IMG/VR virus record: IMGVR_UViG_3300032665_000006
Location: 1-64,000 of that record
Origin: a virus
Length of the DNA stretch: 64,000 nucleotides
Reading direction: 5' to 3' (one strand)
The position numbers and the translations under genes are program-made. The notes beneath the pieces were generated by a model that saw only the letters and a program-made list of their open reading frames with translations, did no database searches and was not told where the DNA came from. This document shows positions 25,459-35,720 of the stretch, in pieces. Each line of letters opens with the position of its first letter. Positions within the stretch are counted from its first letter, which is position 1.

Positions 25459-26757
25459 ATGGCTTTTCGATTCAATACTATCGATCCATCAACAGGATAC
25501 GAACAATGGTTCGACCCTACAACAGGCGCATATCAACTGCGCCCCCCTGCTAACAATCCTGCTCCTGCGACAGTAACAACTCAACAAAGCCAAAGTACGT
25601 CGCAACAAACACCTGCCGGACCAATACCATATACTGCATTAACCACTTCTGCGGTAGGCGACGTAACAATAAAATTACCAGACTCTCAAGCGTCTGCTAC
25701 GGCTCCGCTAAATGCTCAACCTGCCGCGGCTGCTCCAACCGACGACAATTCTAATGGAGCAAATACTGTATCAGGAACTTCGGTGCTACTTAATGCCGCA
25801 ACAAGTCCTACTACCTTAATTACGCCACAGCCCAATATATTAGATCAATTTGCTAGTTACACATATAATATTGGATGGTATTTGTTAACCCCTACACAAT
25901 TTAAATCTGTTACAAATGCTGTAAAAATAGATGTTAATCAATGGTCGTTGCTTGTACAAAGCGGCGGAGCAAGTTCACAACAAACAGCGGCAACACAACA
26001 AGGCGCTCTTGCTGGGCAGTCTAATACTATTACTGGGCAATTAACAACAACAGCTACTACTGGGCGAAACAAATATTTTACACTTGATTACTACATTGAC
26101 GATTTAGAAATAAGTTCAACTTTAGGTGGCGGCGGCCCTGCTACGCTAACTGAGCTTTCTTTTAAAGTAACAGAACCTAACGGGTTAACTCTGTTACCAA
26201 ATCTTACTAATGCTGTTCGTGATTTGTATCAACAAACTAACGCAGCAAATAACTTAGCATTTTTTTGTATAGTTGTTAAGTTTTATGGGTGGGACATTAA
26301 TGGACATTTAATAACAGATCCGTCTAGCTCTTCGGGAACACCAGGCGCTACTCCTGGTATTACTAATGCTGTATTGACTAGATATTATCCTTTTCAAATT
26401 ACAGAATTTAATTTTAAAATGGCTAGCAAAGCTATTGAATATCAAATTAAAGGTGTACCGCAACATTTTAAATATGGGTCATCATCAGGCACAGCAAGTA
26501 TTCCTTATAATATAGAACTTACTGGAGCAACTGTTGGAGATGTATTATCGGGAGCAGGCATTTCTGCTAATACAGGAAATACAACAGGGTCTGGGCGTGA
26601 CGCAACAACAACATCGTCACCAACAGTACAAACTGGGCCAACAAAATTAACGGCTCAAGAAGTAGCAGCGTCTCAACTGGCTACAGTTAAGAATTTTATT
26701 TTTAATCCATTTGGCGCATCAAATTCGCAAACGAACGGCGGATGGGGCGAGGGTTAA
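25459..26757 (+). CDS. Baseplate hub-like structural protein, first of a pair
   Basis: The N-terminus has a WF-containing motif (YEQWFDPTTGAYQLRPP) and a long Thr/Gln/Ala-rich low-complexity part to about residue 125. The folded middle contains DYYIDDLEISSTLGGGG, FCIVVKFYGWDINGH and YYPFQITEFNFKMASKAIEYQIKG, typical of hub proteins that sit between gp53 and gp5. In related phages this place is taken by proteins annotated VrlC or hub subunit; that is from memory. It starts 1 nt after the gp53 stop. A gp27-like ring role is an inference. Confidence 0.6.
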   Translation: MAFRFNTIDPSTGYEQWFDPTTGAYQLRPPANNPAPATVTTQQSQSTSQQTPAGPIPYTALTTSAVGDVTIKLPDSQASATAPLNAQPAAAAPTDDNSNGANTVSGTSVLLNAATSPTTLITPQPNILDQFASYTYNIGWYLLTPTQFKSVTNAVKIDVNQWSLLVQSGGASSQQTAATQQGALAGQSNTITGQLTTTATTGRNKYFTLDYYIDDLEISSTLGGGGPATLTELSFKVTEPNGLTLLPNLTNAVRDLYQQTNAANNLAFFCIVVKFYGWDINGHLITDPSSSSGTPGATPGITNAVLTRYYPFQITEFNFKMASKAIEYQIKGVPQHFKYGSSSGTASIPYNIELTGATVGDVLSGAGISANTGNTTGSGRDATTTSSPTVQTGPTKLTAQEVAASQLATVKNFIFNPFGASNSQTNGGWGEG

Positions 26758-26777
26758 TACTATGATAGGAAATTATT

Positions 26778-28634
26778 ATGCCAGGTAGTAGCGGATTACC
26801 AGGACCAGCAGGCTTTGGAAGAGGAACTCAGTCAGCAGCTTCTTTGGCGGCTGCCAATGCCTTGCCAACTAACGCACGACAAACATCAAATGCTATAGCA
26901 GCCGCTACTGGCGCCAGAGGTCGCGGAGCGCCTCCATTAGCAACCGCAGCACCAACAGGGAACAACAAGTATACTTTTACTGGATTATGTGATGCGTTAA
27001 ATGCTTACGAGCAAGGATTAGTTAAAGACGGTACAGTAACTTATGCTAATCAGTATGTAATTGAATTTGCGCCAGCAAGTCTTCGCAGTTCAGGAGTTAC
27101 CTTGCCTGGAACTAGTGATAAAAAATTAGGACCAATGCAACAAACTAATACTGCTAAAGATAAAGTGCTTCCAGAAACAAACACATACAATACTAAGGCT
27201 AAAAATATTGCTGTAAGTCAAGGTACACAAATTATACAATTTATTGAAATGACTATGCGTAATAGTCGATATGTTACTGATCAATTAATTGTAGCGCAGG
27301 ATCAACTTTCTGGCAATGCGTTGCCTAGTACATCTACTACTACTAATAAAACAACAACATGGTTTAAAATTACAGTTAACGCAGTACCTATTGGCGATAA
27401 AATAGATGAATTGCGTAACGACTATGCGTATAAAATTACATATACTATATCAACTTATGCGTTGAATGAAGCACAAAGCCAATATTTTCCAGAAGCACAA
27501 TTTCGTGGAGTACAAAAAGTTTATAACTATTGGTTTACTGGAGAAAACACACAAGTATTAAGCTACGAACAAAATTATAACAATCAATATATTAATGTAT
27601 TAAGTAGCAAAACAAAAACACAAGGGTCACAGGGATTAAACAATGCGTTAGCAAATTCCGTAGGATATGGTATTGGTCCAAATAAAAATGTACCATCTCC
27701 TCGTTCTGGACAAAGCGATCAACAAGCACAAAATGGCGCAAATAATCCTGCTAGTACATTAGCAGACTATCTTTATAGTTTTGCTGATCAAAGTGAAATA
27801 ACTTTACAAATTATTGGCGACCCAGCATGGTTAGTTCAAGGCGAAGTTAAAGGACTTACTGCTAGTGCGTTTCAATTTACAGGCTTTTATTCAGATGGCA
27901 CAGTAAATCCAGATACACAACAGGTCGTATTTGCGGTTAATTGGAACGCTCCTGCGGATTATAATAACGGCACAAGCGGACCTTATAGCGGCACAGGATT
28001 AATGGATGTAAACGCTTCTGCTACACAAAATAACAATAATAATTTGTCGTCATCGCCAACGCAAGCAAGTGCGGCATATACGGCTACTGAAGTAAAAAGT
28101 ACTTTTAGTAAAGGTAAATTTACACAAGAATTAAAAGGCAATGCGCTTAAAAATTTAAATCCTACACAATTAGCTTCGGTCCCAGGAGTAACTCGTGCGC
28201 CAACACCTACTTCAACATTATCAGCGAACCAGCCACAAGCTGGTACTCGTACTAGTTTATTACAACAAATAGAAGCTGCCGGTAGTCAAATTCTTGGTGC
28301 TGTAACTAACGCATTAACACCGTCATCCTGGACTTCTCCTATTACTAATACACCAGTGTCGGCACCAGCGTCAGCTACTCCAGCAGTAGCACCACCTGTA
28401 CAACCGGCATCTGCCCCGACAGATGTTACTTCAGCTGGTGTAGTAGTAGGCGCCGCAAGCGCAACTTCGGCAGTTCTTAATGCTGGCACAGTAGTAACTA
28501 GTAATACTACATCCACTACAACGGTAACTGGCGGCGGATCGACAATTCGTACAAGCACTCCTACAGTCTATGTAAATACACCTGAGTTTACTACAGGCTC
28601 GAGCACTCAACCAATGGCAGCTAAGGACGCATAA
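26778..28634 (+). CDS. Baseplate hub-like structural protein, second of a pair
   Basis: Folded segments include YTFTGLCDALNAYEQ near residue 75, TMRNSRYVTDQLIVAQDQL, TTWFKITVNAVPIGDKIDELRNDYAYKITYTI, NYWFTGENTQVLSYEQNYNNQYI and EITLQIIGDPAWLVQGE. The last is a tail-protein strand pattern. Residues from about 400 onward are Thr/Ser/Pro/Ala-rich and likely disordered. With the preceding gene it may form one hub assembly. TAGGAAATTATT precedes the ATG. The end overlaps the gp5-like start as TAATG. Confidence 0.6.
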   Translation: MPGSSGLPGPAGFGRGTQSAASLAAANALPTNARQTSNAIAAATGARGRGAPPLATAAPTGNNKYTFTGLCDALNAYEQGLVKDGTVTYANQYVIEFAPASLRSSGVTLPGTSDKKLGPMQQTNTAKDKVLPETNTYNTKAKNIAVSQGTQIIQFIEMTMRNSRYVTDQLIVAQDQLSGNALPSTSTTTNKTTTWFKITVNAVPIGDKIDELRNDYAYKITYTISTYALNEAQSQYFPEAQFRGVQKVYNYWFTGENTQVLSYEQNYNNQYINVLSSKTKTQGSQGLNNALANSVGYGIGPNKNVPSPRSGQSDQQAQNGANNPASTLADYLYSFADQSEITLQIIGDPAWLVQGEVKGLTASAFQFTGFYSDGTVNPDTQQVVFAVNWNAPADYNNGTSGPYSGTGLMDVNASATQNNNNNLSSSPTQASAAYTATEVKSTFSKGKFTQELKGNALKNLNPTQLASVPGVTRAPTPTSTLSANQPQAGTRTSLLQQIEAAGSQILGAVTNALTPSSWTSPITNTPVSAPASATPAVAPPVQPASAPTDVTSAGVVVGAASATSAVLNAGTVVTSNTTSTTTVTGGGSTIRTSTPTVYVNTPEFTTGSSTQPMAAKDA

Positions 28635-30148
28635 TGGCAGTAAATGTACAACGAACAACGGGCAGATCAGCACCCTATAAATTTGACCGCGGTAATACGC
28701 CTACGGACTTTGGGCCATTTATTGGTGAAATTGTAAACAATATAGATCCAACAAGAAGCGGTCGTGTTCAAGTTTTTATTGAACAATTCGGAGGCGGCGA
28801 TAAAACAGATCAAACTTTATGGCGCACAGTTAGTTACTGTCCACCGTTTGGCGGAGCTACACCAAAAACAAGTACATCGGCTGGGGTAGGAACTTATGGC
28901 TCAACTAATAATCAACAAAGTTATGGTATGTCATTTAGTCCTCCAGACATTGGTGTACAAGTATTATGTTTCTTTGTTGCTGGCGATCCTAACCAAGGAT
29001 TTTATGTAGGAGTAATTCCACCACAAGGTGCTAATCATATGGTGCCAGCTATTGGTGCTACACCTGCGGCAGCCAAACAAAATGTAAACCAAGACACATA
29101 TTTTGCTAACAGTCCTCAATTACCTGTCACAGAAATTAATAATGCTGAACAAAATACAGCAATTACTGAAAATCCGCAATTTTTTGATCAAACAAAACCA
29201 GTACATAGTTATGTAGCTAGTGTGCTGTTTCAACAAGGTACAGTTAATGATCCGATTCGCGGGTCAATAAGTTCATCTAGTCAGCGCGAAAGTCCTAGTA
29301 ACGCTTTTGGTTTTAGTACACCTGGCCGTCCAATATATCAAGGTGGATTACAAGATTCAACAATACAACAACAAGTGTCTTCTGGATCAGTTTCGCCTGA
29401 CGCAGTTAATGTTGTAGGTCGTAGAGGCGGACATTCATTTGTAATGGATGACGGTGATGTTGCTGGCAAAAATTCTATTGTGCGTATTCGTACAGCTAAG
29501 GGTCATCAACTCACAATGAGTGATGATGGCAATTGTTTTTATATTTCTCACGCTAGTGGCCAAGTATGGTTAGAGTTTGGACAAGAAGGAACACTAGATG
29601 TTTACTCAACTAATTCTATTAACTTACGCACAGAAGGCACAATAAACTTACACGCTGATAAAGATTTTAATGTCTATGCTGGCGGAAATATTAATATGAA
29701 AAGTAAAGTAGCTACAACACTTCAAAGTGATGGCGCATTTACTTGTGCTAATAAAGATGTACTAACATTGTTTAGTGAAACTTCAATTGGTGTCAAAAGT
29801 AATGGCGAATTAGCATTAGATGGAAAATTTGGATCATGGAAAGCTAGCGGAGATTTTGTATTACAAGCGGCAGCTATAGATTTAAACCCAGGATTTGCCC
29901 CATCAGTAGCAGTACCAAAAGGATTAACGGAATATACTATGCCAGATAGTCAATTTGACACTAGTTCAGGTTGGGCAGTATCTGGCGACGGGGTTAAGAG
30001 TATTGTTACTAGAGCACCAAGTCACGAACCTTGGCCATATCATAATCAAGGTGTACAAGTTAATGTTAATTTAGGTACAGGAACTAATTCTGCGCCACCT
30101 GGAGCTCCAACCATACCGGCTGGAACAACTATAACCAAAACAAATTAA
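28634..30148 (+). CDS. 5: Baseplate central spike/hub, gp5-like without a lysozyme domain
   Basis: Residues of about 28-140 are an OB-fold like that of gp5 and VgrG (FIGEIVNNIDPTRSGRVQVFIEQFGG, later PPDIGVQVLCFFVAGDPNQGFYVG). The C-terminal part of about 255-410 is a repetitive beta-helix spike (RIRTAKGHQLTMSDDG, INLRTEGTINLHADKDFNVYAGGNINM). T4 gp5 carries a lysozyme domain between these; here the linker has none of the lysozyme motifs. The spike would pierce the outer membrane. The gene overlaps its upstream neighbour by one base. Confidence 0.88.
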   Translation: MAVNVQRTTGRSAPYKFDRGNTPTDFGPFIGEIVNNIDPTRSGRVQVFIEQFGGGDKTDQTLWRTVSYCPPFGGATPKTSTSAGVGTYGSTNNQQSYGMSFSPPDIGVQVLCFFVAGDPNQGFYVGVIPPQGANHMVPAIGATPAAAKQNVNQDTYFANSPQLPVTEINNAEQNTAITENPQFFDQTKPVHSYVASVLFQQGTVNDPIRGSISSSSQRESPSNAFGFSTPGRPIYQGGLQDSTIQQQVSSGSVSPDAVNVVGRRGGHSFVMDDGDVAGKNSIVRIRTAKGHQLTMSDDGNCFYISHASGQVWLEFGQEGTLDVYSTNSINLRTEGTINLHADKDFNVYAGGNINMKSKVATTLQSDGAFTCANKDVLTLFSETSIGVKSNGELALDGKFGSWKASGDFVLQAAAIDLNPGFAPSVAVPKGLTEYTMPDSQFDTSSGWAVSGDGVKSIVTRAPSHEPWPYHNQGVQVNVNLGTGTNSAPPGAPTIPAGTTITKTN

Positions 30149-30149
30149 T

Positions 30150-31850
30150 ATGGCAATTTTTAAATATACACTTCCTTCTGGAGCAGAATTCCAATTAAAT
30201 GCTGAAGCTGGTACAACCCAAGCACAAGCTGACAAAATATTTTACGAACAAGTGGCCGCAGGAACATTTGTTGGATACAAAAAGGGCGATAAATTAACCC
30301 ACCCAGCGGAAGCCCTTACTAATTTTGGAATTACTCGACTACAAAGAGGAACAGCGGGTGTAGATGACAAAACATTGTTGGCAATTATTTCAGGCTTGCC
30401 TATAGTAGCACCATTACCGTCCTTAAAAAACACACCAATTCAAAATCCAATTGATCAAACAAATTTTATACAAGTTACAAGTAGCCCAACAGGACTTACT
30501 GACCTTGGCCCTAACGGAGTAGGTCAATTATCTTCAACACAAACACAAGCCTTGATGGCACAAATTGCTGCTACTACTCAAGGAAATGTTGATACAATTA
30601 CACAAACAATTGGAATTGGAACTTATGGATTTAATTGTACTCAACTTGAACAAGTAGGATTAATTAAACCAGGTATGTGTGCTTTATATTGTCCTACAGA
30701 TCCACAAACAGGTGCTAATCCATCAAATTTTGTAGAGTTTATGAATTCGCCGACACCTTGGACTGGTCTTAACGGCATAACAAGCACCAATGATATTGTA
30801 GGGGATCAAGCTACACAAAATCAAATTCAGGAACAGCTATTACAACAAAGTTATAATCAGTTAGTAGCTAACGGAACAATCGTACCTCCGACACCTACAG
30901 TCACTACACCAAGTATTAGTACAGGGCAAGTATATAGTTCTAGCGGAACACTTGTGGCAACATCAGCATTAACATTAATTGCTTCTGGATTAGGCTATAA
31001 TGGAGCTAACGCTCTGTTTAGTGATTTTAATAATTTATTTTCTTCCAATTCTTCTTCATCCTTGTACAGCGAAGCGGTTAGTACTTTGGGTAGTGTAGGA
31101 AATTCTATTAGTGGTTTCTTTTCAAGTTTAACTAGCTCACCAGTTGGCGATGTGCCAGTAGATATTCAAAATTTAGGAACAGATGCTGTAGCAGCATATA
31201 ATTCAGGATTATCAAGTTTATCTTCTGGAGCCGTAGGATTTTCTAATAGCACATTAAGCAATATTTCAACAGCAACTGGGTCGTCTGTAACTCAATTATC
31301 TGGGCTGGCATCAGGACTTACTGGTGGATCTGTGGCAAATACTACCGCCGCAATAACTTCTACACTTAATAGTGATGTTGGCGCATTGTTAGCAACTAGT
31401 AGCAAGTATGGCACTAGTTTAGTTACAGCTTGGGCTGATAGTGCTGGCTCTACATTAACTAGTATCGGAAATAATTTAGGATCATTAGCGTCAGGAGTAT
31501 CTACAGCCGCTACTAATGCTTTCAATACAGCACAAACTTCATTGTCTACAGGCATAGATTCCTTGGCAAAAGCATCACAATTTAGTATCAATTTTAGCGA
31601 TTTTTCATTAAGCAGTTTAGTAGCGGGGGTTCAACCAGCAGCCGGCTTTACTAATACAGTTGATAGAGCTACAGTGGATGCCGCAGTAAATCGAGTAATA
31701 GGATCATCATTAATTACACCACCTACTTTTGAACTTCCTTCAGTATCTAGCCTAGGAACATTAGCTGATATTAGTGCCGCAAAGAGTATTTTAGCACAAG
31801 CTCAGTCGGCGGCGCAGGGTGTTGGCAGCAAAATAGTTAATATTGTATAG
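30150..31850 (+). CDS. Ser/Ala-rich baseplate-associated protein
   Basis: The family is not recognised with certainty. The N-terminus IFKYTLPSGAEFQLNAEAGTTQAQADKIFYEQVAAGTF is a compact domain. Near residues 155-175 is IGTYGFNCTQLEQVGLIKPG, a short motif I recall from baseplate proteins near gp5. Residues 290-500 are low-complexity Ser/Thr/Gly/Ala with a helical heptad look. It starts 1 nt after the gp5 stop and precedes gp25, so a hub or spike-associated virion role is likely. A peptidoglycan-binding function for the short motif is only a guess. Confidence 0.6.
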   Translation: MAIFKYTLPSGAEFQLNAEAGTTQAQADKIFYEQVAAGTFVGYKKGDKLTHPAEALTNFGITRLQRGTAGVDDKTLLAIISGLPIVAPLPSLKNTPIQNPIDQTNFIQVTSSPTGLTDLGPNGVGQLSSTQTQALMAQIAATTQGNVDTITQTIGIGTYGFNCTQLEQVGLIKPGMCALYCPTDPQTGANPSNFVEFMNSPTPWTGLNGITSTNDIVGDQATQNQIQEQLLQQSYNQLVANGTIVPPTPTVTTPSISTGQVYSSSGTLVATSALTLIASGLGYNGANALFSDFNNLFSSNSSSSLYSEAVSTLGSVGNSISGFFSSLTSSPVGDVPVDIQNLGTDAVAAYNSGLSSLSSGAVGFSNSTLSNISTATGSSVTQLSGLASGLTGGSVANTTAAITSTLNSDVGALLATSSKYGTSLVTAWADSAGSTLTSIGNNLGSLASGVSTAATNAFNTAQTSLSTGIDSLAKASQFSINFSDFSLSSLVAGVQPAAGFTNTVDRATVDAAVNRVIGSSLITPPTFELPSVSSLGTLADISAAKSILAQAQSAAQGVGSKIVNIV

Positions 31851-31858
31851 AATAAATA
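31851..31858 (+). promoter_or_regulatory. Late promoter motif AATAAATA, contact spacing
   Basis: It begins right after the stop codon of the preceding gene and ends 6 nt before the gp25 ATG. No ribosome site separates them. Confidence 0.42.
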
Positions 31859-31864
31859 TAATAT

Positions 31865-32239
31865 ATGGCAACTTTTATCGGATTCAATACAATTAATCAA
31901 AACAAGACATTTACACTTGTTGACTATGAATTAATTAAACAAGACTTATTAAACGCTTTTAATATTAGACAGGGCGAATTAGTAGGCCGTCCGGGCTATG
32001 GCACCATTTTATGGGCCTATTTGTTTGAAAATCAAACCCCTGAGTTAGAAACAGCAATTTATAATGAAGTTCAGCGTGTAGTTGGTGGAGATCCACGAAT
32101 TTATCTAAGTAGTATTAATATGTTTCCCCAGGAAAACGGCATATTATTAGAATTAGAACTACAAACAGTAGCAACAACATCAGCACAAATTTTATCGATA
32201 TTCTTTAACGAACAACAGCGTTCCGCAAGTTATGTCTAA
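31865..32239 (+). CDS. 25: Baseplate wedge protein, gp25-like
   Basis: The 124-residue protein follows the gp25 family, which is shared with type VI secretion TssE. DYELIKQDLLNAFNIRQGELVGRPGYGTILWAYLFE and the conserved acid-Pro-Arg motif (GGDPRIYL) are present. gp25 clamps gp6 and nucleates the sheath. Length fits T4 (132). Confidence 0.95.
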   Translation: MATFIGFNTINQNKTFTLVDYELIKQDLLNAFNIRQGELVGRPGYGTILWAYLFENQTPELETAIYNEVQRVVGGDPRIYLSSINMFPQENGILLELELQTVATTSAQILSIFFNEQQRSASYV

Positions 32240-32264
32240 CTTAAACTACCCAGTTTATTAAAAC

Positions 32265-32272
32265 CATAAATA
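32265..32272 (+). promoter_or_regulatory. Late promoter CATAAATA before gp6
   Basis: CATAAATACTGTAT lies in the 52-bp gap before gp6 and ends 19 nt before its ATG. The bases after the motif resemble those at 23939. Confidence 0.6.
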
Positions 32273-32291
32273 CTGTATCACTGGAACGACT

Positions 32292-35200
32292 ATGGCACAG
32301 ACAACAAGACAAACCGTACTATTTGGGGTTGAAGATTGGAAAAGAATCTATCAAACTTATAGTGAAGGTGACTTTCAAAGTTACGATTTTGAAACCCTAC
32401 GCAAATCCTTCATAGATTACCTGCGCCAGTATTATCCAGAAACATTCAATGATTATATTGAATCATCAGAATTTATAGCATTGCTTGATGTTATGGCTTT
32501 TATGGGCCAAGCATTAGCATTTCGTACTGACTTAAACACTCGTGAAAACTATATTGACACAGCAGAACGCCGTGATAGTGTTATTAAATTAGCAAATTTA
32601 GTAAGTTATGCTCCACAGCGTAATACAGAAGCTAGCGGATATCTTAAAGTATTTTCTGTACAAACTACAGAAAATGTAACAGACTACAACGGTGTCGACC
32701 TTGCTAATATTACAGTTAACTGGGCCGATCCTAGTAACTTTGATTGGCAAGAACAGTTCACAGCTATTCTTAATGCCGCTTTAGTTGATACACAATATGT
32801 AGGCAGTCCTGGAAACGATCAAAACATTCTTGGAGTAGATACACAAGAATATACTATTAACTTAGTGCCTGGTTACTTGCCAGTAATCCCTTATACTGCT
32901 ACAGTCGATGGAGTTAATATGCCATTCGAAGCAGTTAACGCAACATCATTAGGTGAAACATATATTTACGAACCACCTCCATTGCCAAACGGACAATTTA
33001 ATATATTGTTCCGCAATGATCAATTAGGATATCAGTCAGCTAACACAGGATATTTCTTTTATTTCAAACAAGGTGTTTTACAAAACCAAGATTTCAATTT
33101 AGTAGAAAGCATTGCTAATCGTACTGTTGATATCAATATCGAAGGCGTTAATAATACTGATGTTTGGTTATATCAACTTGATAATTTAGGAAATTTGCGT
33201 CAGTTATGGAATAAAGTTGATTCTGTATATGCGGCTGCAGTTGAACAGATGACTCCTACCTTGCGTACAGTATTTTCCGTTACTAGTCGTACTAATGATC
33301 AAATTACTTTAGTATTTGGTGATAATGTTTTCTCAGCTATTCCAGTAGGGCAATTCCGCAACTATGTTCGTGCGTCTAACGGATTACAATACATTATTAA
33401 TCCAGAAGATATGCAATCTATTTCAATTCCTATCTCGTATGTTAGTCGTACAGGTAGTATTGAAACAATTACATTTACTTGTGGCATAACAACACCTGTA
33501 ACTAATGCCGCTCCACGCGAAACTATTGATCAAATTAAACAAAGAGCGCCAGCTCGTTACTATACACAAAATCGTATGGTTAATGGCGAAGATTATACAA
33601 ACTTTCCATTTACAACATATAATTCAATCATTAAAAGTGCTGCGCTCAATCGTAGTTCAATTGGATCAAGTCGTTATTTGGATTTAGTTGATCCAACAGG
33701 CAAATATTCTTCTACTAATGTGTTTGGTAGTGACGGAGCATTGTGGTATATTAATAACACCCCAGCATTTACATTTACATACCAAACAACTAATGATATT
33801 AATAATGTTATTCTTAATGACATAACACCGTTGCTAATTCAAGCAACAATGAAACAATTTTATTATGCTTATTTTCCACGCCCAAATTTACAATCATTAA
33901 ATTATAGTTGGAATGAAAGTACAACTATTGTAAATGAAACTACTGGATATTTTGTAAACAGTAGCGGAACTCCTGTAGTAGTTGGGCCAACAGCTAGTAA
34001 TAATGCTAAATTTATTGTTGAAACATCATTAATTAAATTTGTTCCGCCTTCTGGGTATCACTTTGATAGCAAAAACGAATTACAACCAGGATTGCCAGTA
34101 TCTGATGATGACCACTTAGTCATATGGGCTTCGCCGACAGCAATATATGGCAACGGCACTAACGGTGGCGTCGGTAATTTAGCTGACGGAACTGGTCCTG
34201 TTGTATTGAATACCTATGTTCCTACTGGCGCAATCGCAGTTCAAGTTATTCCATTATTAACTTCAACTTTCTCTACACAATTAAAACAAAGTATAGCTAA
34301 TCAAATTTATTTAAAAGCTAACTTTGGATTAGGATATGACAGTACAGGAACAATTACTGGTACACCTTATACTTGGTATTTAATAACAGCAGCAAATCTT
34401 GATGTGGGGGCATCCTGGAGCCAAACTTATGCTGGCAATACTTCTGGAGCAAATCTTGATGCTAGTTGGTTAATTCAAGCAACCTTTGATGGCAGTCAAT
34501 ATACTGTAATATCACGCAGTCTTGATTACTACTTTGGTAGTGTTCTCGAAGTTAGATTCTTCTTTGATACAGATCAAGCAATTTACGATAGTCGTACTGG
34601 TACAGTTATTTCAGATTTTGCGAAAGTTTTAAAAACAAACAGTCAACCGTATAATAATTCTCCATTGTTAGCTGATATCCCACTTAAAATTATTGGACAG
34701 CCAGTATTGAGCGATGGCTTAGTTGATGATTATCAAGTGTTAGTTGGATATGAAGACAACAACACAGGTATTCCTACGGATCCAGATTTCTTTCAAGAGA
34801 TTGTTGGAGTTTCACCATCAAGTACAGCGTTGCCACAACCATATGTGTTCTTCCAACTAACGGTAGATTTTGATAATCTAGAAAGATATTTGTTACAGCC
34901 AGAAGGCATTGTAGTTGCTGATTATCCAACATTGGCTGAAATTGAAATAATAAAAACACAATATCCTACAGGGCAAGTATTTTATGCTTATGCAGAAAAT
35001 GCGTTTTATACATTAATATTAAACTTAAACGGTTCATTATCAGTAGTTGCGACTCCAGGGTGGGTAGCACAAGTAGGCCGCCAAAGTTTATATTTCCAAT
35101 ATAGACATAATAGTGCGTTGACAAGTCTTATTGATCCAGGCAGCACAAATATTATTGATTTATATGTTGTAACTGCCGAATACTATACAGCTTATGTTCA

Positions 35201-35720
35201 GTGGATACAAGATACAACAGGCACAGTTACACAACCATTGCCTCCAACTATTGATGAATTGACAACAGCGTATGCTGGCTTACAAGATTATAAGATGATT
35301 AGTGACAATATGATTCTTAATAGTGTAGAATTTTTGCCATTGTTTGGTAGTAAAGCACCAGAAGCATTGAGAGCGACTATTAAAGTAATTCCTGCTGCTA
35401 ATACAAACGCAAGCAATAATCAAATTCGTAATTTAGTGTTAGCAACAATGAACGCATACTTTGATATTGCTAATTGGAATTTTGGCGACACATTTTACTT
35501 CTCAGAATTGGCGGCATATATACATGCACAAATCGGAACTTATGTTGCCTCGGTAGTGTTGGTACCATTAAATCCACAAAAGAGTTTTGGTGATTTGTAT
35601 GAAATACAATGCGCTCCGTATCAAATATTTGTTAACGGCGCAACTATTAATGACATTGAAGTGATTACATCGTTGACTAGTACTAACTTACAAACTGCTC
35701 CTGGCAGCGGAGCAATTTAA
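32292..35720 (+). CDS. 6: Baseplate wedge protein, gp6-like, enlarged
   Basis: The start SYDFETLRKSFIDYLRQYYPETFNDYIESSEFIALLDVMAFMGQALAFRTDLNTRENYIDTA is the gp6 signature (baseplate J-like family). gp6 forms the wedge ring around the hub. At 1142 residues it is much larger than T4 gp6 (660). The extra material lies in the middle and is rich in Thr, Asn and Tyr, resembling the beta-rich style of the giant protein that follows. The C-terminal part returns to family form (ADFGD-like strands near LNPQKSFGDLYEIQCAPYQIFVNG). The stop overlaps the next start by one base (TAATG). Confidence 0.93.
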   Translation: MAQTTRQTVLFGVEDWKRIYQTYSEGDFQSYDFETLRKSFIDYLRQYYPETFNDYIESSEFIALLDVMAFMGQALAFRTDLNTRENYIDTAERRDSVIKLANLVSYAPQRNTEASGYLKVFSVQTTENVTDYNGVDLANITVNWADPSNFDWQEQFTAILNAALVDTQYVGSPGNDQNILGVDTQEYTINLVPGYLPVIPYTATVDGVNMPFEAVNATSLGETYIYEPPPLPNGQFNILFRNDQLGYQSANTGYFFYFKQGVLQNQDFNLVESIANRTVDINIEGVNNTDVWLYQLDNLGNLRQLWNKVDSVYAAAVEQMTPTLRTVFSVTSRTNDQITLVFGDNVFSAIPVGQFRNYVRASNGLQYIINPEDMQSISIPISYVSRTGSIETITFTCGITTPVTNAAPRETIDQIKQRAPARYYTQNRMVNGEDYTNFPFTTYNSIIKSAALNRSSIGSSRYLDLVDPTGKYSSTNVFGSDGALWYINNTPAFTFTYQTTNDINNVILNDITPLLIQATMKQFYYAYFPRPNLQSLNYSWNESTTIVNETTGYFVNSSGTPVVVGPTASNNAKFIVETSLIKFVPPSGYHFDSKNELQPGLPVSDDDHLVIWASPTAIYGNGTNGGVGNLADGTGPVVLNTYVPTGAIAVQVIPLLTSTFSTQLKQSIANQIYLKANFGLGYDSTGTITGTPYTWYLITAANLDVGASWSQTYAGNTSGANLDASWLIQATFDGSQYTVISRSLDYYFGSVLEVRFFFDTDQAIYDSRTGTVISDFAKVLKTNSQPYNNSPLLADIPLKIIGQPVLSDGLVDDYQVLVGYEDNNTGIPTDPDFFQEIVGVSPSSTALPQPYVFFQLTVDFDNLERYLLQPEGIVVADYPTLAEIEIIKTQYPTGQVFYAYAENAFYTLILNLNGSLSVVATPGWVAQVGRQSLYFQYRHNSALTSLIDPGSTNIIDLYVVTAEYYTAYVQWIQDTTGTVTQPLPPTIDELTTAYAGLQDYKMISDNMILNSVEFLPLFGSKAPEALRATIKVIPAANTNASNNQIRNLVLATMNAYFDIANWNFGDTFYFSELAAYIHAQIGTYVASVVLVPLNPQKSFGDLYEIQCAPYQIFVNGATINDIEVITSLTSTNLQTAPGSGAI

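Noticed and set aside
28286-28673. Two minus-strand frames opposite the end of the hub-like gene and start of gp5
   Set aside because: They are low-complexity antisense of Thr/Ala-rich coding sequence.
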